A stretch of DNA of 51,621 nt from an uncultured Bacilli bacterium (GTDB lineage Bacteria; Bacillota_I; Bacilli_A; RF39; UBA660). Made by a program: the position numbers and the translations under genes. The notes below the pieces were generated by a model. The model saw only the letters and a program-made list of their open reading frames with translations. It was not told the DNA's origin and ran no database searches. The stretch lies in contig CANQQP010000004.1 of the NCBI GenBank assembly GCA_947626055.1, forward strand, positions 1 through 51,621. Reading direction: 5' to 3'. Shown one piece after another: positions 41,263-50,464 of the stretch. Each line of letters opens with the position of its first letter. Position 1 is the first letter of the stretch.

Positions 41263-42003
41263 TTACTTAATTAGTTTTTTAACCCAATTAGTAATTAAAG
41301 TATCATCTGGTAAAGCTTCAGGATGAAATTGAACTCCTAACCAGAATAAATCATTTTCTGTGCTTTCCACGGCTTCTATAACATGATCTTCACTATAAGC
41401 TATAGGTTTTAATAGCGTTCCCGTTCTTTTAGCTTCTACACTATGCATATGTAGAACGTGGGCTTGATTGCCATAGACAGTATTTAAAAAAGAGCCTGGT
41501 ATAATATTTATAGGATATAAAGCTTGCTCGTAGGAAGTTCTCGTGATTTCTCCATTATGAAACGTATCATCGGGAAGTTTTGATAAAGTCGGATTACTTT
41601 CAATCATTTCATGATAAATATCCAGCCACATTTGGGAAGTTATATGAGAATAATCTAGTTTTCTTTTCTTTATCTCTTCTAACATGACTGAAAAAATACA
41701 CATAGCTTGCATACCCATACATACTCCTAAAACTGGCTTTTTATAAAGATAAGCATGAAATAATATTTCATATAATTTTTTTTCTATTTTATTTCCTCCT
41801 GGGTAAATAAAAGCATCACAAAACTCTAATATATCTTTATTGACCTTTTTATCATCTAGTAATATGCCTAATGGAATAGCATTAGCAGCATATAATTTTT
41901 GACTAAAAAAATTGACAAATTCATATCGATCCTTATAAGGATTTTCAGTTTCATCCCATCTAATATAAGGAATAATACCAATAACTGGCTTATTTTGTTT
42001 CAT
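41263..42003 (-). CDS. Class I glutamine amidotransferase-like hydrolase (PuuD/peptidase C26 family)
   Basis: A 246-residue alpha/beta hydrolase resembling gamma-glutamyl-GABA hydrolase. 'VLGVCMGMQAMCIF' near 100 has the nucleophile Cys in the elbow, and 'FWLGVQFHPEALPDD' near 225 has the His and Glu of the triad. 'HVLHMHSVEAKRTG' is typical of this branch. The ATG at 42003 follows GGGAGGG and overlaps polA by 14 nt; Met codons further upstream in the frame are rejected. The natural substrate is uncertain: GABA pathway genes are absent here. Confidence 0.87.
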   Translation of the reverse strand: MKQNKPVIGIIPYIRWDETENPYKDRYEFVNFFSQKLYAANAIPLGILLDDKKVNKDILEFCDAFIYPGGNKIEKKLYEILFHAYLYKKPVLGVCMGMQAMCIFSVMLEEIKKRKLDYSHITSQMWLDIYHEMIESNPTLSKLPDDTFHNGEITRTSYEQALYPINIIPGSFLNTVYGNQAHVLHMHSVEAKRTGTLLKPIAYSEDHVIEAVESTENDLFWLGVQFHPEALPDDTLITNWVKKLIK

Positions 42004-44563
42004 ACCAATCCCTCCCATAATCAGCACTAGCTTTAAGTGGTACTGATAATTTTACTACATTTTCCATTATATTTTTCACAATTGTTTCCACTTGTTCTTT
42101 TTCTTCTTCTTTAACATCAAATATTAGTTCATCATGAACTTGCAAAAGCATTTTACTTTGAATATTGTTTTGTAAAAAAGCTTTGTCTATTTCTACCATA
42201 GCCTTTTTAATTATATCAGCTGAAGTTCCTTGAATTGGCGTGTTTAAGGCAATTCTTTCCCCCGCACTACGTACTTGATATACCTTACTATATAACTCAT
42301 CAATGTTTCTTTTACGGTTAAATAAAGTACGGACGCTCCCTTCATCATATGCTTCTTTAACTATATTATCCATATAATTTTTTACACCTGGATATAATTC
42401 CAGATACTTATCAATAAATTTTTTAGCTTGTCGAGAATCAATACTTAGATTTTCGCCTAAACCAAAACCACTAATACCGTAAACTATTCCAAATATAACC
42501 GCTTTGGCTGTCGTACGCATATTTTTAGAAACCATTTCTTCGGGAACGTCAAAGATATCCGCCGCCACTTTTGTATGAATATCTTGATCATTAATAAAAG
42601 CTTGCTGTAATTCTTTAGAACCCGAGATATGAGCCAAGATTCTTAGTTCTATCTGCGAATAATCTGCGGATAGAAACATATCATTTACCGGCACAAATGC
42701 CTTTCTTATTTTGCGACCTTCTTCATCTTTAGTGGGAATATTTTGTAAATTAGGATACGTAGAAGAAAGACGTCCGGTTCGTGTTAAATTTTGGGTATAA
42801 ACAGTATGAATTTTACCATCTTCTAAAATAAAGTTAGGTAAGCCTTCAATATATGTATTCATTAATTTTGTTAAATTACGATATTCCATAATTTTTTCAA
42901 TAATTGGGTGATAACTCATTAATTTATGTAATATTTTTATATCTGTTTTATAACCTTTCATTGTCTTTTTACCAAAAGGCAGTCCCAGTTTATTAAATAA
43001 AACATCGCCTAATTGTTTTGGGGAAGATATATTAAATTCGCTACCTGCCATATTATATATTTCTTTGGAAACTAAATCGATTTTTACCCCTATTTCCTCT
43101 TTCATTTCTAATAAAACCTGAGGATTTACTTTAACTCCTTCAATTTCCATTTTGGCTAATACTTTTATTAAAGGCATTTCTATATTACTAAATAAGTCAT
43201 ACATCTGTTCTGCCTTTAAATCTTCAATTAACTCATCCCGCGAATCAAAGATAAATCGCGATTTTAATATACAAGTCTTCTTTAAAGTTTCCAATTCAAA
43301 ATTTTCTTTCATTAAGGTTTCATAAAAAGGAGTTTCAATATTTTTATTATTCATTAAATAAGCTAAATCTTCTTTTAAGTTATCCCACAATAATGAAGAA
43401 GCAATCATAGTATCAAAGATACAATTTGTAACTTTAAGACCCAGTTTTTTTAATAAAACAATATTTTTCTTTAAATCATAAGTATATAAAATTTTATCTT
43501 CTAATAAAGGAAATACTTCTTTAATCAAATCTGGCTTTACATAATAATTAGTATTTTTATCACTGATAGCCATGCCCAAAATATGAGCCGTATGATAATT
43601 TACATCATCACATTCGATATAAAAAGCCACTATATCATCTAAAATTAAATCTTCCTTATCATTTATTTCTGTAAAGGAACAATTTAACTCTATTTTTTCC
43701 TTTTTCATATCTTTAGTTAAAGAATAAAATTCTAATTCTTGGTATAATTCATAAAGTTCTTTATTATCGGTTGGTTCATATTTAATACTTTCTAAATCGT
43801 CTATTTCTAAAGGAACATCTCGATAAATAGTAGCCATTTCTTTACTGAATATGGCTTTTTGTTTATCATTAATTAGTTTTTCTTGGGTTTTACCTTTTAT
43901 ATTATCAATATGATCATAAAGGTTTTCGATTGTCTTATATTCGCGTAGGAGGTTTAAGGCTGTTTTTTCGCCTATGCCTCTTACCCCCGGAATATTATCC
44001 GAACTATCCCCCGCTAAACCTTTTAAATCAATCACATTTATCGGATCAATACCATAATCTTCTTTAAAAGTTTGGGGATTATAACGAATATGCCCTTTTT
44101 GTTTTAATAATTTAACATCAACAACATCACTAATAAGCTGTAATAAATCACGGTCGGACGAAACTATAGTTGCATCAAAATCGGGATCCATATCCGCCAT
44201 TTTCGCTAAAGTACCAATAATATCATCAGCTTCATAAGGCTCTTTTTCGAAATGTTTTATTCCCATTTTATCTAAAATTTCTCGAGCAATGGGCATTTGT
44301 TTTATTAAATCATCAGGAGTTTCATTTCGCCCTGCTTTATATTCGGGATATTTATCTTTACGAAAATTTTTACCAACATCAAAGGCTACAGCCATATATT
44401 TAGGTTTTTCTTCGTCAACAATTTTGTTTATCATCGAAATAAAACCATATAAAGCATTTGTCGGTACACCTTTCGAATTACGCATGACATTACCAGTATA
44501 AGCTGTGGCATAATAACTTCGAAACATTAAATTATTCCCATCAACTAAAATTATCTTCTTCAT
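41990..44563 (-). CDS. polA: DNA polymerase I
   Basis: An 857-residue repair and lagging-strand polymerase. The 5' nuclease domain (1-290) shows 'VDGNNLMFRSYYAT', 'ATIVSSDRDLLQL' and 'GLAGDSSDNIPGVRGIGEKTA' in part. The 3'-5' exonuclease fold (about 300-470) has lost the usual DxE ('VAFYIECDD') and probably does not proofread, as in Bacillus. The polymerase domain has 'DYSQIELRILAHISG' (motif A), 'RTTAKAVIFGIVYGISGFG' (O helix) and 'QVHDELIFDV' (motif C). AGGTGA ribosome binding site. Confidence 0.97.
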   Translation of the reverse strand: MKKIILVDGNNLMFRSYYATAYTGNVMRNSKGVPTNALYGFISMINKIVDEEKPKYMAVAFDVGKNFRKDKYPEYKAGRNETPDDLIKQMPIAREILDKMGIKHFEKEPYEADDIIGTLAKMADMDPDFDATIVSSDRDLLQLISDVVDVKLLKQKGHIRYNPQTFKEDYGIDPINVIDLKGLAGDSSDNIPGVRGIGEKTALNLLREYKTIENLYDHIDNIKGKTQEKLINDKQKAIFSKEMATIYRDVPLEIDDLESIKYEPTDNKELYELYQELEFYSLTKDMKKEKIELNCSFTEINDKEDLILDDIVAFYIECDDVNYHTAHILGMAISDKNTNYYVKPDLIKEVFPLLEDKILYTYDLKKNIVLLKKLGLKVTNCIFDTMIASSLLWDNLKEDLAYLMNNKNIETPFYETLMKENFELETLKKTCILKSRFIFDSRDELIEDLKAEQMYDLFSNIEMPLIKVLAKMEIEGVKVNPQVLLEMKEEIGVKIDLVSKEIYNMAGSEFNISSPKQLGDVLFNKLGLPFGKKTMKGYKTDIKILHKLMSYHPIIEKIMEYRNLTKLMNTYIEGLPNFILEDGKIHTVYTQNLTRTGRLSSTYPNLQNIPTKDEEGRKIRKAFVPVNDMFLSADYSQIELRILAHISGSKELQQAFINDQDIHTKVAADIFDVPEEMVSKNMRTTAKAVIFGIVYGISGFGLGENLSIDSRQAKKFIDKYLELYPGVKNYMDNIVKEAYDEGSVRTLFNRKRNIDELYSKVYQVRSAGERIALNTPIQGTSADIIKKAMVEIDKAFLQNNIQSKMLLQVHDELIFDVKEEEKEQVETIVKNIMENVVKLSVPLKASADYGRDWYETK

Positions 44564-44593
44564 TAATACTTCACCTAAATTTATTATACAAAA

Positions 44594-44615
44594 AAAATAG
44601 CCTAAATACTATTTT
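44594..44615 (-). terminator. Terminator of the 44646 gene
   Basis: Stem AAAATAG/CTATTTT with an 8-nt loop, 30 nt after the stop codon, continued by a T run on the minus strand. Confidence 0.8.
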
Positions 44616-44645
44616 TAATCGCAAAATGTGTGACATATTGTAATT

Positions 44646-45632
44646 TTAAGTAGTAGTAATTTGTGAGAAAGAATAACAATCTTCGCCTAAACGTTGCCTA
44701 TTTTCTTCACTAGTATAACCAAAAGGATCTGATCCTTCGGCTGGAAATGAATAGAATGTCCATACACCTTGCCCTACAGATTGTGCTTGATGAACTTTAG
44801 TTTTATATTGTTGATAACCACTTAAATTAGTTTTATCAAAAGAAGCTCCGTCATTTTCGACATAGGCAATATCCCCCAAATAATCATGTTCATTAATATA
44901 AGCTGGCAAAGTTCTTTTCCCATCTACTAATACAGTTTTGACAGCTGCTTTTAATTCCTCGGTTACATTAGTAGGATTATCCATAAAGTGCTCCGAATTA
45001 GCAAACCAACCGCTATTTCGGACATAACTGTAAAGATCGCTATATCCACCTCCTTGCAGTTCATATAAATTAGCCATTAAAGAAGCTTCCGCCGCGGCCC
45101 CTTGAACAGTTCCTTGCTCTTGTATGCATAAAGAAGCAATGCCAGCTAATTCACTATCACTAAGATTATATTTAACAAAGTTGCCTTTTCCACTTACTTG
45201 CGTAGCACCTATTACTGTATTTCTTTTAGTATATTTATTAGCATTATATTTAGCTAAATAATTTCTCGTCGTTGCTTCATAACCTTTTAATTCTTTTTCA
45301 CGAGCTCTTTTTAAACCAGCAATTATTTTCGGATCAGCATTATTCATACAAATAGTTAAATTATTATAAATCCCATCATACCCATCTATAAAATTAAAAG
45401 CAATATGAATTATAGTTGGTAAAAGCATGATAATAAAAAAACTTGCTGCTCTTGTCCCCGTATTAAACAAAATAGCTTTTAAATCTTCATCTTTTCCAGA
45501 TGTTACCGTCTTAAATCCATCAATAGAGCCCATAATAATTATGACAATAGGCAAAATAATTAAAGCTGCTCTATAAAAATACTTAACAATAACTAGACCA
45601 TTTAAAAAATTGTAATCCGTACAAAAATTCAT
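44646..45632 (-). CDS. Membrane protein with a C-terminal EQ-motif domain (SleB-like cell-wall hydrolase?)
   Basis: A 328-residue protein. The N-terminus has two hydrophobic segments (about 14-36 and 55-80) in a form like small channel or T4SS pilin-type proteins ('IILPIVIIIMGSIDGFKTV'). A basic linker leads to a domain (about 155-328) with 'ELAGIASLCIQEQGTVQG', 'AAEASLMANLYEL' and 'YVRNSGWFANSEHFMD', then 'VLVDGKRTLPAYINEHDY' and 'SDPFGY'. The order ExxG then A-x-x-AN-R/L-x-E recalls SleB-type cell wall hydrolases, with the Glu of EQ as candidate catalytic residue; this is an inference. A paralogue without the membrane part is encoded at 48450. AGAGGT ribosome binding site; promoter at 45656-45683. 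Confidence 0.78.
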   Translation of the reverse strand: MNFCTDYNFLNGLVIVKYFYRAALIILPIVIIIMGSIDGFKTVTSGKDEDLKAILFNTGTRAASFFIIMLLPTIIHIAFNFIDGYDGIYNNLTICMNNADPKIIAGLKRAREKELKGYEATTRNYLAKYNANKYTKRNTVIGATQVSGKGNFVKYNLSDSELAGIASLCIQEQGTVQGAAAEASLMANLYELQGGGYSDLYSYVRNSGWFANSEHFMDNPTNVTEELKAAVKTVLVDGKRTLPAYINEHDYLGDIAYVENDGASFDKTNLSGYQQYKTKVHQAQSVGQGVWTFYSFPAEGSDPFGYTSEENRQRLGEDCYSFSQITTT

Positions 45633-45655
45633 AATTACCTCTTTTGCTCTAAATA

Positions 45656-45683
45656 TTTATATATTATAATAATAGTATAGCAA
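45656..45683 (-). promoter_or_regulatory. Promoter of the 44646 gene
   Basis: TTGCTA (45678-45683), 16-nt spacer, TATAAA (45656-45661), in the divergent gap before the 45697 gene. Confidence 0.55.
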
Positions 45684-45696
45684 AGATGGTGAAACA

Positions 45697-46239
45697 ATGA
45701 AAAGCTTTTTTAAAAAAATTGGCATATTTATTTTATTAGGAATAATTATTTTAATAATTATATTAAATATTACTATCAAAAATCCTAATGATAAGTTAAA
45801 ATCATATTTAACATCACAAGGATTTGTTTACAACTCTAATGACGAATTATTAAAGGAAAATATTAGTGAAGAAGAATATGAGCAAAATACCGATGCTACT
45901 TATAGCGCCGTTTCATATAATTATAATAAAAGTACTTTTTATTTAATAAATAAAGAAATGGAAGATGGCTATGAAAATGTTTATAATTTAAGTTACAATA
46001 TAGTAAATGGCTATATGACAGGTGATTATAAAAAAGAAAATGAATATGATACTTGGTATATTGAAACTAAGTTAAATCTTAAAACTAATGATTATCAATG
46101 TGATACAGGTGGTTATAAGGGCATGGTAAAATATTGTGATTTTTTAAAAGAACAAATGGAAAACTTAAAAAAAGATATGGATTTTTATTTGATAGGAAGT
46201 AAAACTTTCGATTATTATTCTAAAAAAATAAACAAATAA
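45697..46239 (+). CDS. N-terminally anchored extracytoplasmic protein, unknown
   Basis: A 180-residue protein with a basic start, one hydrophobic helix (8-27, 'IGIFILLGIIILIIILNI') and an extracytoplasmic domain rich in Tyr, Asn and Lys with two Cys ('YQCDTGGYKGMVKYCDF') that could form a disulfide. No lipobox. No family recognised. GGTGA ribosome binding site; divergent from the 44646 gene and convergent with topA. A surface role together with the neighbouring wall protein is possible but not shown. Confidence 0.82.
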   Translation: MKSFFKKIGIFILLGIIILIIILNITIKNPNDKLKSYLTSQGFVYNSNDELLKENISEEEYEQNTDATYSAVSYNYNKSTFYLINKEMEDGYENVYNLSYNIVNGYMTGDYKKENEYDTWYIETKLNLKTNDYQCDTGGYKGMVKYCDFLKEQMENLKKDMDFYLIGSKTFDYYSKKINK

Positions 46240-46258
46240 AAAAGAAAATATCTTTTTT
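46238..46258. terminator. A/T-only terminator between the 45697 gene and topA
   Basis: AAAAAAGA pairs with TCTTTTTT across a 5-nt loop, overlapping both stop codons. The stem has only one G-C pair, so its strength is doubtful. Confidence 0.45.
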
Positions 46259-48288
46259 TAATTTTCTTTTTCATATTCACAATTACTACAAATCTCTTTT
46301 TTCCCTTTTTTGATAATTATTGCCTGACAATTTGGACAAAATTCTCCTGTTGGTTCATACCAAGAAGCAAAATCACATTGCGGATATTTATTACATCCCC
46401 AGAATTTTTTACCTCGTCTTGTTGTTTTCTCTATGATTTTTCCTCCACATTTTGGACAATCCATTATTTCTTTTATTTCTTTTTCACTCTTTTTAATATA
46501 CTTACATTCGGGATAATTAGAACAAGCGACAAATTCTCCATAACGTCCTCTTCTAATAACGAGTGGATTACCACATTCTGGACACATTTCCCCGGTTTTT
46601 TCAGCTTCTTTTTTCTCCATATTTTTAAAAGCATTTTCTACAGTTGGTTCAAATACATCATAGAAATCTTTTAAAACCATAATATTATCACATTTATTTA
46701 AAGCAATTTCGTCTAATTCTTTTTCCATATTAGCCGTGTATTCTACATTAATAATATTGCTAAAGAACTCTTGAAGTTTATCAGTAGTTTCAATACCAAT
46801 ATCTGTAGGAATAAATCTTTTGTTTTCTACTTTTACATAACCGCGAGCCTTAATAGTTTCCATCGTCGGCGCATATGTCGAAGGACGACCAATTCCTAAA
46901 TTTTCCATTTCATCAATTAAAGAAGCTTCTGTATATCTTGCAGGTGGTTTAGTAAAATGTTGTTCTTTTTCAATTTTACTCGCAATTACAACATCGCTAT
47001 TATAATTAGTTAAATCAGGCAATATGACATCCTCATTCTTCTCATATTGGCTATAGACTTTAAGATAACCATCAAAAACTAGAACACTTCCTGTAGCCTT
47101 AAAAGAATACCCATTATTTTCTAAGGTAATACTTGTTGCTTTTACTTTGGCATCTTTCATTAATGTAGCTAAAGAACGATAATAAATTAAACTATATAAT
47201 TTATATTCATCAGGAGTTAGATAATTTTTAAGACTTTCCGGCGTTCTTTTAATACTAGTTGGTCTTATAGCTTCGTGAGCATCTTGGGCATTTTCATCGT
47301 TTTTAACTTTTTTTACAGTACCCACATATTCAGAACCATAATTATCTTTAATATATTTAAAAGTTTCGGAAGTAAATACTGGAGATAAACGGAATGAATC
47401 CGTACGCATATAAGTAATTAAACCGGTTGTTTCACTTCCTATATTTATTCCTTCATATAATTTTTGCGCAATACGCATAGTTTTAGAAGAACCAAAACCT
47501 AATTTAGACGAAGCATCTTTTTGTAAAGTAGATGTTTTAAAAGGCATCTTACCTTTTTTACTTTTTTCTTTCGTATCAATATTGGCTATTTTAAAAGCGT
47601 TAGATAACTTATTTAATATTTCATCCGCTTCTACAGCACTTTTAATTTCAATTTTCTTACCGTGATATTTTTCTAATTCGGCCTCAAAGTCGGCAAAAAT
47701 TGCATTTATAGTGTAATATTCTTCTTCATTAAATGCTTGGATTTCTCTTTCTCTATCTACAACTAACTTTAAAGCCACACTTTGGACGCGACCGGCACTT
47801 TTTCCACCAGTTTTCGATTGCATTAATTTGGATAATCTAAACCCTATAATACGATCAATAATTCTTCTCGTTTCTTGCGATTTAACTAAATTATTATCTA
47901 TTTTTCGTGTATGATTAAAAGCATCTTTAACAACATCTTTAGTTATTTCGTGGAATTCTACCCGCTCATAGTTATTTTCTTTCAAACCTAACGCATCATA
48001 TAAATGCCAACTAATCGCTTCCCCTTCGCGATCCGGGTCAGTGGCAAGATAAACTTTATCAGCAGAGGCTACATCTTTTTTCATTTCCGTAATTAACTTC
48101 TTTTTTCCTTTAATAGGAATATAGTTTGGTTTAAAATTATTTTCAACATCTACTCCTAAACCAAATTTACCCGTAGTCGCCAAATCTCTAACATGACCTT
48201 TTGAGGAAATTACCTTATAGTCTTTACCTAAATATTTCTCAATTGTTTTACTCTTACTAGGAGATTCCACAATCACTAAATGTTTCAT
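46258..48288 (-). CDS. topA: DNA topoisomerase I
   Basis: A 676-residue type IA topoisomerase that relaxes negative supercoils. The Toprim domain starts 'LVIVESPSKSKTIEKYLG' and has 'LATDPDREGEAISWH' (81-95). The active Tyr is Y293 in 'TGLITYMRTDSFRL'. The C-terminus has three four-Cys zinc ribbons (from about 570: 'MCPECGNPLVIRRGRYGEF', 'CPKCGGKIIEK', 'CPNCQAIIIKKG'). Own promoter at 48314-48342. Confidence 0.97.
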   Translation of the reverse strand: MKHLVIVESPSKSKTIEKYLGKDYKVISSKGHVRDLATTGKFGLGVDVENNFKPNYIPIKGKKKLITEMKKDVASADKVYLATDPDREGEAISWHLYDALGLKENNYERVEFHEITKDVVKDAFNHTRKIDNNLVKSQETRRIIDRIIGFRLSKLMQSKTGGKSAGRVQSVALKLVVDREREIQAFNEEEYYTINAIFADFEAELEKYHGKKIEIKSAVEADEILNKLSNAFKIANIDTKEKSKKGKMPFKTSTLQKDASSKLGFGSSKTMRIAQKLYEGINIGSETTGLITYMRTDSFRLSPVFTSETFKYIKDNYGSEYVGTVKKVKNDENAQDAHEAIRPTSIKRTPESLKNYLTPDEYKLYSLIYYRSLATLMKDAKVKATSITLENNGYSFKATGSVLVFDGYLKVYSQYEKNEDVILPDLTNYNSDVVIASKIEKEQHFTKPPARYTEASLIDEMENLGIGRPSTYAPTMETIKARGYVKVENKRFIPTDIGIETTDKLQEFFSNIINVEYTANMEKELDEIALNKCDNIMVLKDFYDVFEPTVENAFKNMEKKEAEKTGEMCPECGNPLVIRRGRYGEFVACSNYPECKYIKKSEKEIKEIMDCPKCGGKIIEKTTRRGKKFWGCNKYPQCDFASWYEPTGEFCPNCQAIIIKKGKKEICSNCEYEKEN

Positions 48289-48313
48289 ATAATTTTCCTT
48301 TCTTAGTTAGTAC

Positions 48314-48342
48314 ATCATATACTATAAAATATATCTTGTCAA
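48314..48342 (-). promoter_or_regulatory. topA promoter
   Basis: Perfect TTGACA (48337-48342), 17-nt spacer, TATGAT (48314-48319), 26 nt before the ATG. Confidence 0.8.
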
Positions 48343-48399
48343 TTTAAAATATTCAAACTATTCTAATATTAAACTAAGAATTATTTTATTGCAAGAAAA

Positions 48400-48416
48400 A
48401 ATCACTAAAAGTGATT
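48400..48416 (-). terminator. Terminator of the 48450 gene
   Basis: 7-bp stem AATCACT/AGTGATT with a 3-nt loop and a T run on the minus strand, 34 nt after the stop codon. Confidence 0.8.
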
Positions 48417-48449
48417 ATATCTTATCAAAATTAAAATTTATAATGTCTT

Positions 48450-49202
48450 TTATGGTAATGGGTTTAATACCCTTTCATAAGTATAGTGCTCATCACTGAT
48501 ATTTTGTTTATTATAATATTTGTATCCAAAAGGATCAGAACTGCCCTCATAACCATAAAATATAAAATCAGAACCATACACATTAGATATTATTGTCTCA
48601 TCAGGAATATAGTCATTTCTATCACTGACTTCACCCGTATTAATAGAAGAAATATCGCTTACACTATCATGTTCTGTTACATATCTCGGTATAGTACGCT
48701 TTCCTTCAACTAATACTTTTCGAACCATTTCTACAGCTTCACTACGAGCATTACCATAATCCATAAAGTAACTAGCATTAGCAAACCAGCCACTGTTGCG
48801 AATATAGCTTATTAAACTTGAAAATCCACTATTACATAATTCAAATCGATTTGCCATTAAACTGGCTTCCGCTGCTATTCCTTCCAAAGAATACTGTTCT
48901 TGTTGACATAAACGAGCTATTTGCACAATTTCACTTTCTGATAAATTATAAGTTGGAAATTCTGGATTTTCTAGTTTGTGATAATATTCTAAGATTTCTA
49001 TTTGAGATTGAATATATTCATGATATAGAATATCTCTTTGTTCTTTAAGCTGTTCTAATCTGGTATTTAAAAAGTAATCGTTTACTTGCCAAGGTATATC
49101 TTCATTTATATTATCTTGAAAGTTAGCTTTAGTCATACTAGCTGAACTAAGAGATAAGGTAGTGGCTAAAACAGCACTGATTACCCTTTTCTTTTTTTTC
49201 AT
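48450..49202 (-). CDS. Secreted EQ-motif domain protein, paralogue of the 44646 protein
   Basis: A 250-residue protein with a signal peptide ('MKKKKRVISAVLATTLSLSS', probable cleavage after ASMTKA near 26), a helical linker (35-80) and the same domain as in the 44646 protein: 'SEIVQIARLCQQEQYSLEG', 'AAEASLMANRFEL', 'YIRNSGWFANASYFMD', 'VLVEGKRTIPRYVTEHD' and 'SDPFGY'. It is secreted, whereas the paralogue is membrane-anchored. Peptidoglycan hydrolysis is a reasonable guess from the SleB-like motif order but unproven. Strong promoter and GAGGGGGA ribosome binding site. Confidence 0.82.
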   Translation of the reverse strand: MKKKKRVISAVLATTLSLSSASMTKANFQDNINEDIPWQVNDYFLNTRLEQLKEQRDILYHEYIQSQIEILEYYHKLENPEFPTYNLSESEIVQIARLCQQEQYSLEGIAAEASLMANRFELCNSGFSSLISYIRNSGWFANASYFMDYGNARSEAVEMVRKVLVEGKRTIPRYVTEHDSVSDISSINTGEVSDRNDYIPDETIISNVYGSDFIFYGYEGSSDPFGYKYYNKQNISDEHYTYERVLNPLP

Positions 49203-49231
49203 AAAAAAATCCCCCTCTTTTTATAGGAGAT

Positions 49232-49260
49232 ATCATAGCACACTTTTTTCTTTTTGACAA
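49232..49260 (-). promoter_or_regulatory. Promoter of the 48450 gene
   Basis: TTGTCA (49255-49260), 17-nt spacer ending TGC, TATGAT (49232-49237). It lies inside the 3' end of rnhB. Confidence 0.72.
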
Positions 49261-49856
49261 GCATTTTGAACTGGTTTGTAAGAAAAACGATAATTAGGCA
49301 AAACTCCATATTTGCTAATTGCCTCAAGATGTTCCTTAGTAGGATAACCTTTATGTCGAGCAAAGCCATATTCGGGATGAATCTTATCAAGATCATACAT
49401 CATAGCATCTCTAGTAACTTTGGCAATAACAGAAGCTGCTGCAATAGATAACGATAATGCATCGCCATGGATTATACTTGTAGATGGCACTTCCAAATTT
49501 AAAGGCATTGCATCAATTAAAACATGTTCTGGTTTAACATCTAAATTATTTAAAGCTTCTAACATTGCTAATTTGGATGCTTCATATATATTTACTTCAT
49601 CGATTTTCTTGTTATCGATAATGCCAATCCCAATCGAAATTGCTTCTTTTTGTAAAATTTCAAAAAAAGTATTACGTTTTTTTTCACTTAATTTTTTTGA
49701 ATCAGTTAGTCCCGTTAATTCATAGTTTTTTGGTAAAATAACCGCCGCCGCCACAACAGGTCCCACAAGAGGTCCACGACCTACTTCATCAACCCCAGCT
49801 ATTAAATTAACTCCCTTTGCATATAATTTTTGTTCATATTCTAATAAGTTAGGCAT
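49233..49856 (-). CDS. rnhB: Ribonuclease HII
   Basis: A 207-residue RNase HII that removes single ribonucleotides and RNA primers. 'IAGVDEVGRGPLVGPVVAAA' (19-38) has the catalytic Asp23 and Glu24; 'HVLIDAMPLNL' holds a further Asp, and 'SVIAKVTRDAMM' and 'HKGYPTKEHLEAI' are conserved. Its ATG overlaps the upstream unknown gene by 8 nt, with AAGGAG. Order rbgA, unknown gene, rnhB resembles Bacillus rbgA-rnhB. Confidence 0.96.
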   Translation of the reverse strand: MPNLLEYEQKLYAKGVNLIAGVDEVGRGPLVGPVVAAAVILPKNYELTGLTDSKKLSEKKRNTFFEILQKEAISIGIGIIDNKKIDEVNIYEASKLAMLEALNNLDVKPEHVLIDAMPLNLEVPSTSIIHGDALSLSIAAASVIAKVTRDAMMYDLDKIHPEYGFARHKGYPTKEHLEAISKYGVLPNYRFSYKPVQNACQKEKSVL

Positions 49857-50463
49857 ACTTAATTTCTCCTTGAGATTTATATTTTTGAATTTTTTGCCCT
49901 ATTTGTTGATTTTCAGGCCATTTGGCTAAATCATTTATCAGTAAAGTAATATCATCTAAGGGATATTCGGCTTTTAATTGTTCACTTGATATTTTAAATG
50001 TTTTGGCAAATTCGGCATTTGTCATTTTTAATAAATGATATTTACTAATACTATCATCTAAGCCATTATGAATCAAATAATTATAACGCGCATATAAAAG
50101 GTGAATTCCTCCTAATAAATATTTAGGATGATTAAGTAAGATATCCCTTCTAATCGGTTTTTGATTTTCATCTTTTAAAATGGCAATTAAAAGATATTTA
50201 GCAAATAAATCTTTTTTATTAGCATGAATAATAGCAGGATGATTAGCAATAATTTGAATTATCTCCGCGGGACTAAAATCTAAAAATCGTAAAAATTCCA
50301 CTGTTGTATTTAGTAAATCACTAAAATAAAAATAAGAAAATCTTTTTTGAATAAAATATTGAGACATTACATTATAAAAACTATCTATATTATCAGAAGT
50401 TAAATATTTAGTTAAAAATAATTTATCTTCTAAAAGTTTTTTAATATCTTCGTTAAATGGCAT
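49849..50463 (-). CDS. Uncharacterised helical protein between rbgA and rnhB
   Basis: A 204-residue, mostly helical, soluble protein. A stretch 'FSPAEIIQIIANHPAIIHAN' recalls helix-repeat RNA/DNA-binding proteins in a general way, but no family can be named. The ATG at 50463 follows GGAGAG and lies 1 nt behind the rbgA stop, and the gene overlaps rnhB, so all three are cotranscribed and coupled. An extra gene at this position is not in Bacillus. Confidence 0.8.
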   Translation of the reverse strand: MPFNEDIKKLLEDKLFLTKYLTSDNIDSFYNVMSQYFIQKRFSYFYFSDLLNTTVEFLRFLDFSPAEIIQIIANHPAIIHANKKDLFAKYLLIAILKDENQKPIRRDILLNHPKYLLGGIHLLYARYNYLIHNGLDDSISKYHLLKMTNAEFAKTFKISSEQLKAEYPLDDITLLINDLAKWPENQQIGQKIQKYKSQGEIKYA

Positions 50464-50464
50464 A

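Noticed and set aside
49199-49396. 65-residue minus-strand frame at the end of rnhB
   Set aside because: It overlaps the conserved rnhB C-terminus in another frame and the promoter of the 48450 gene.
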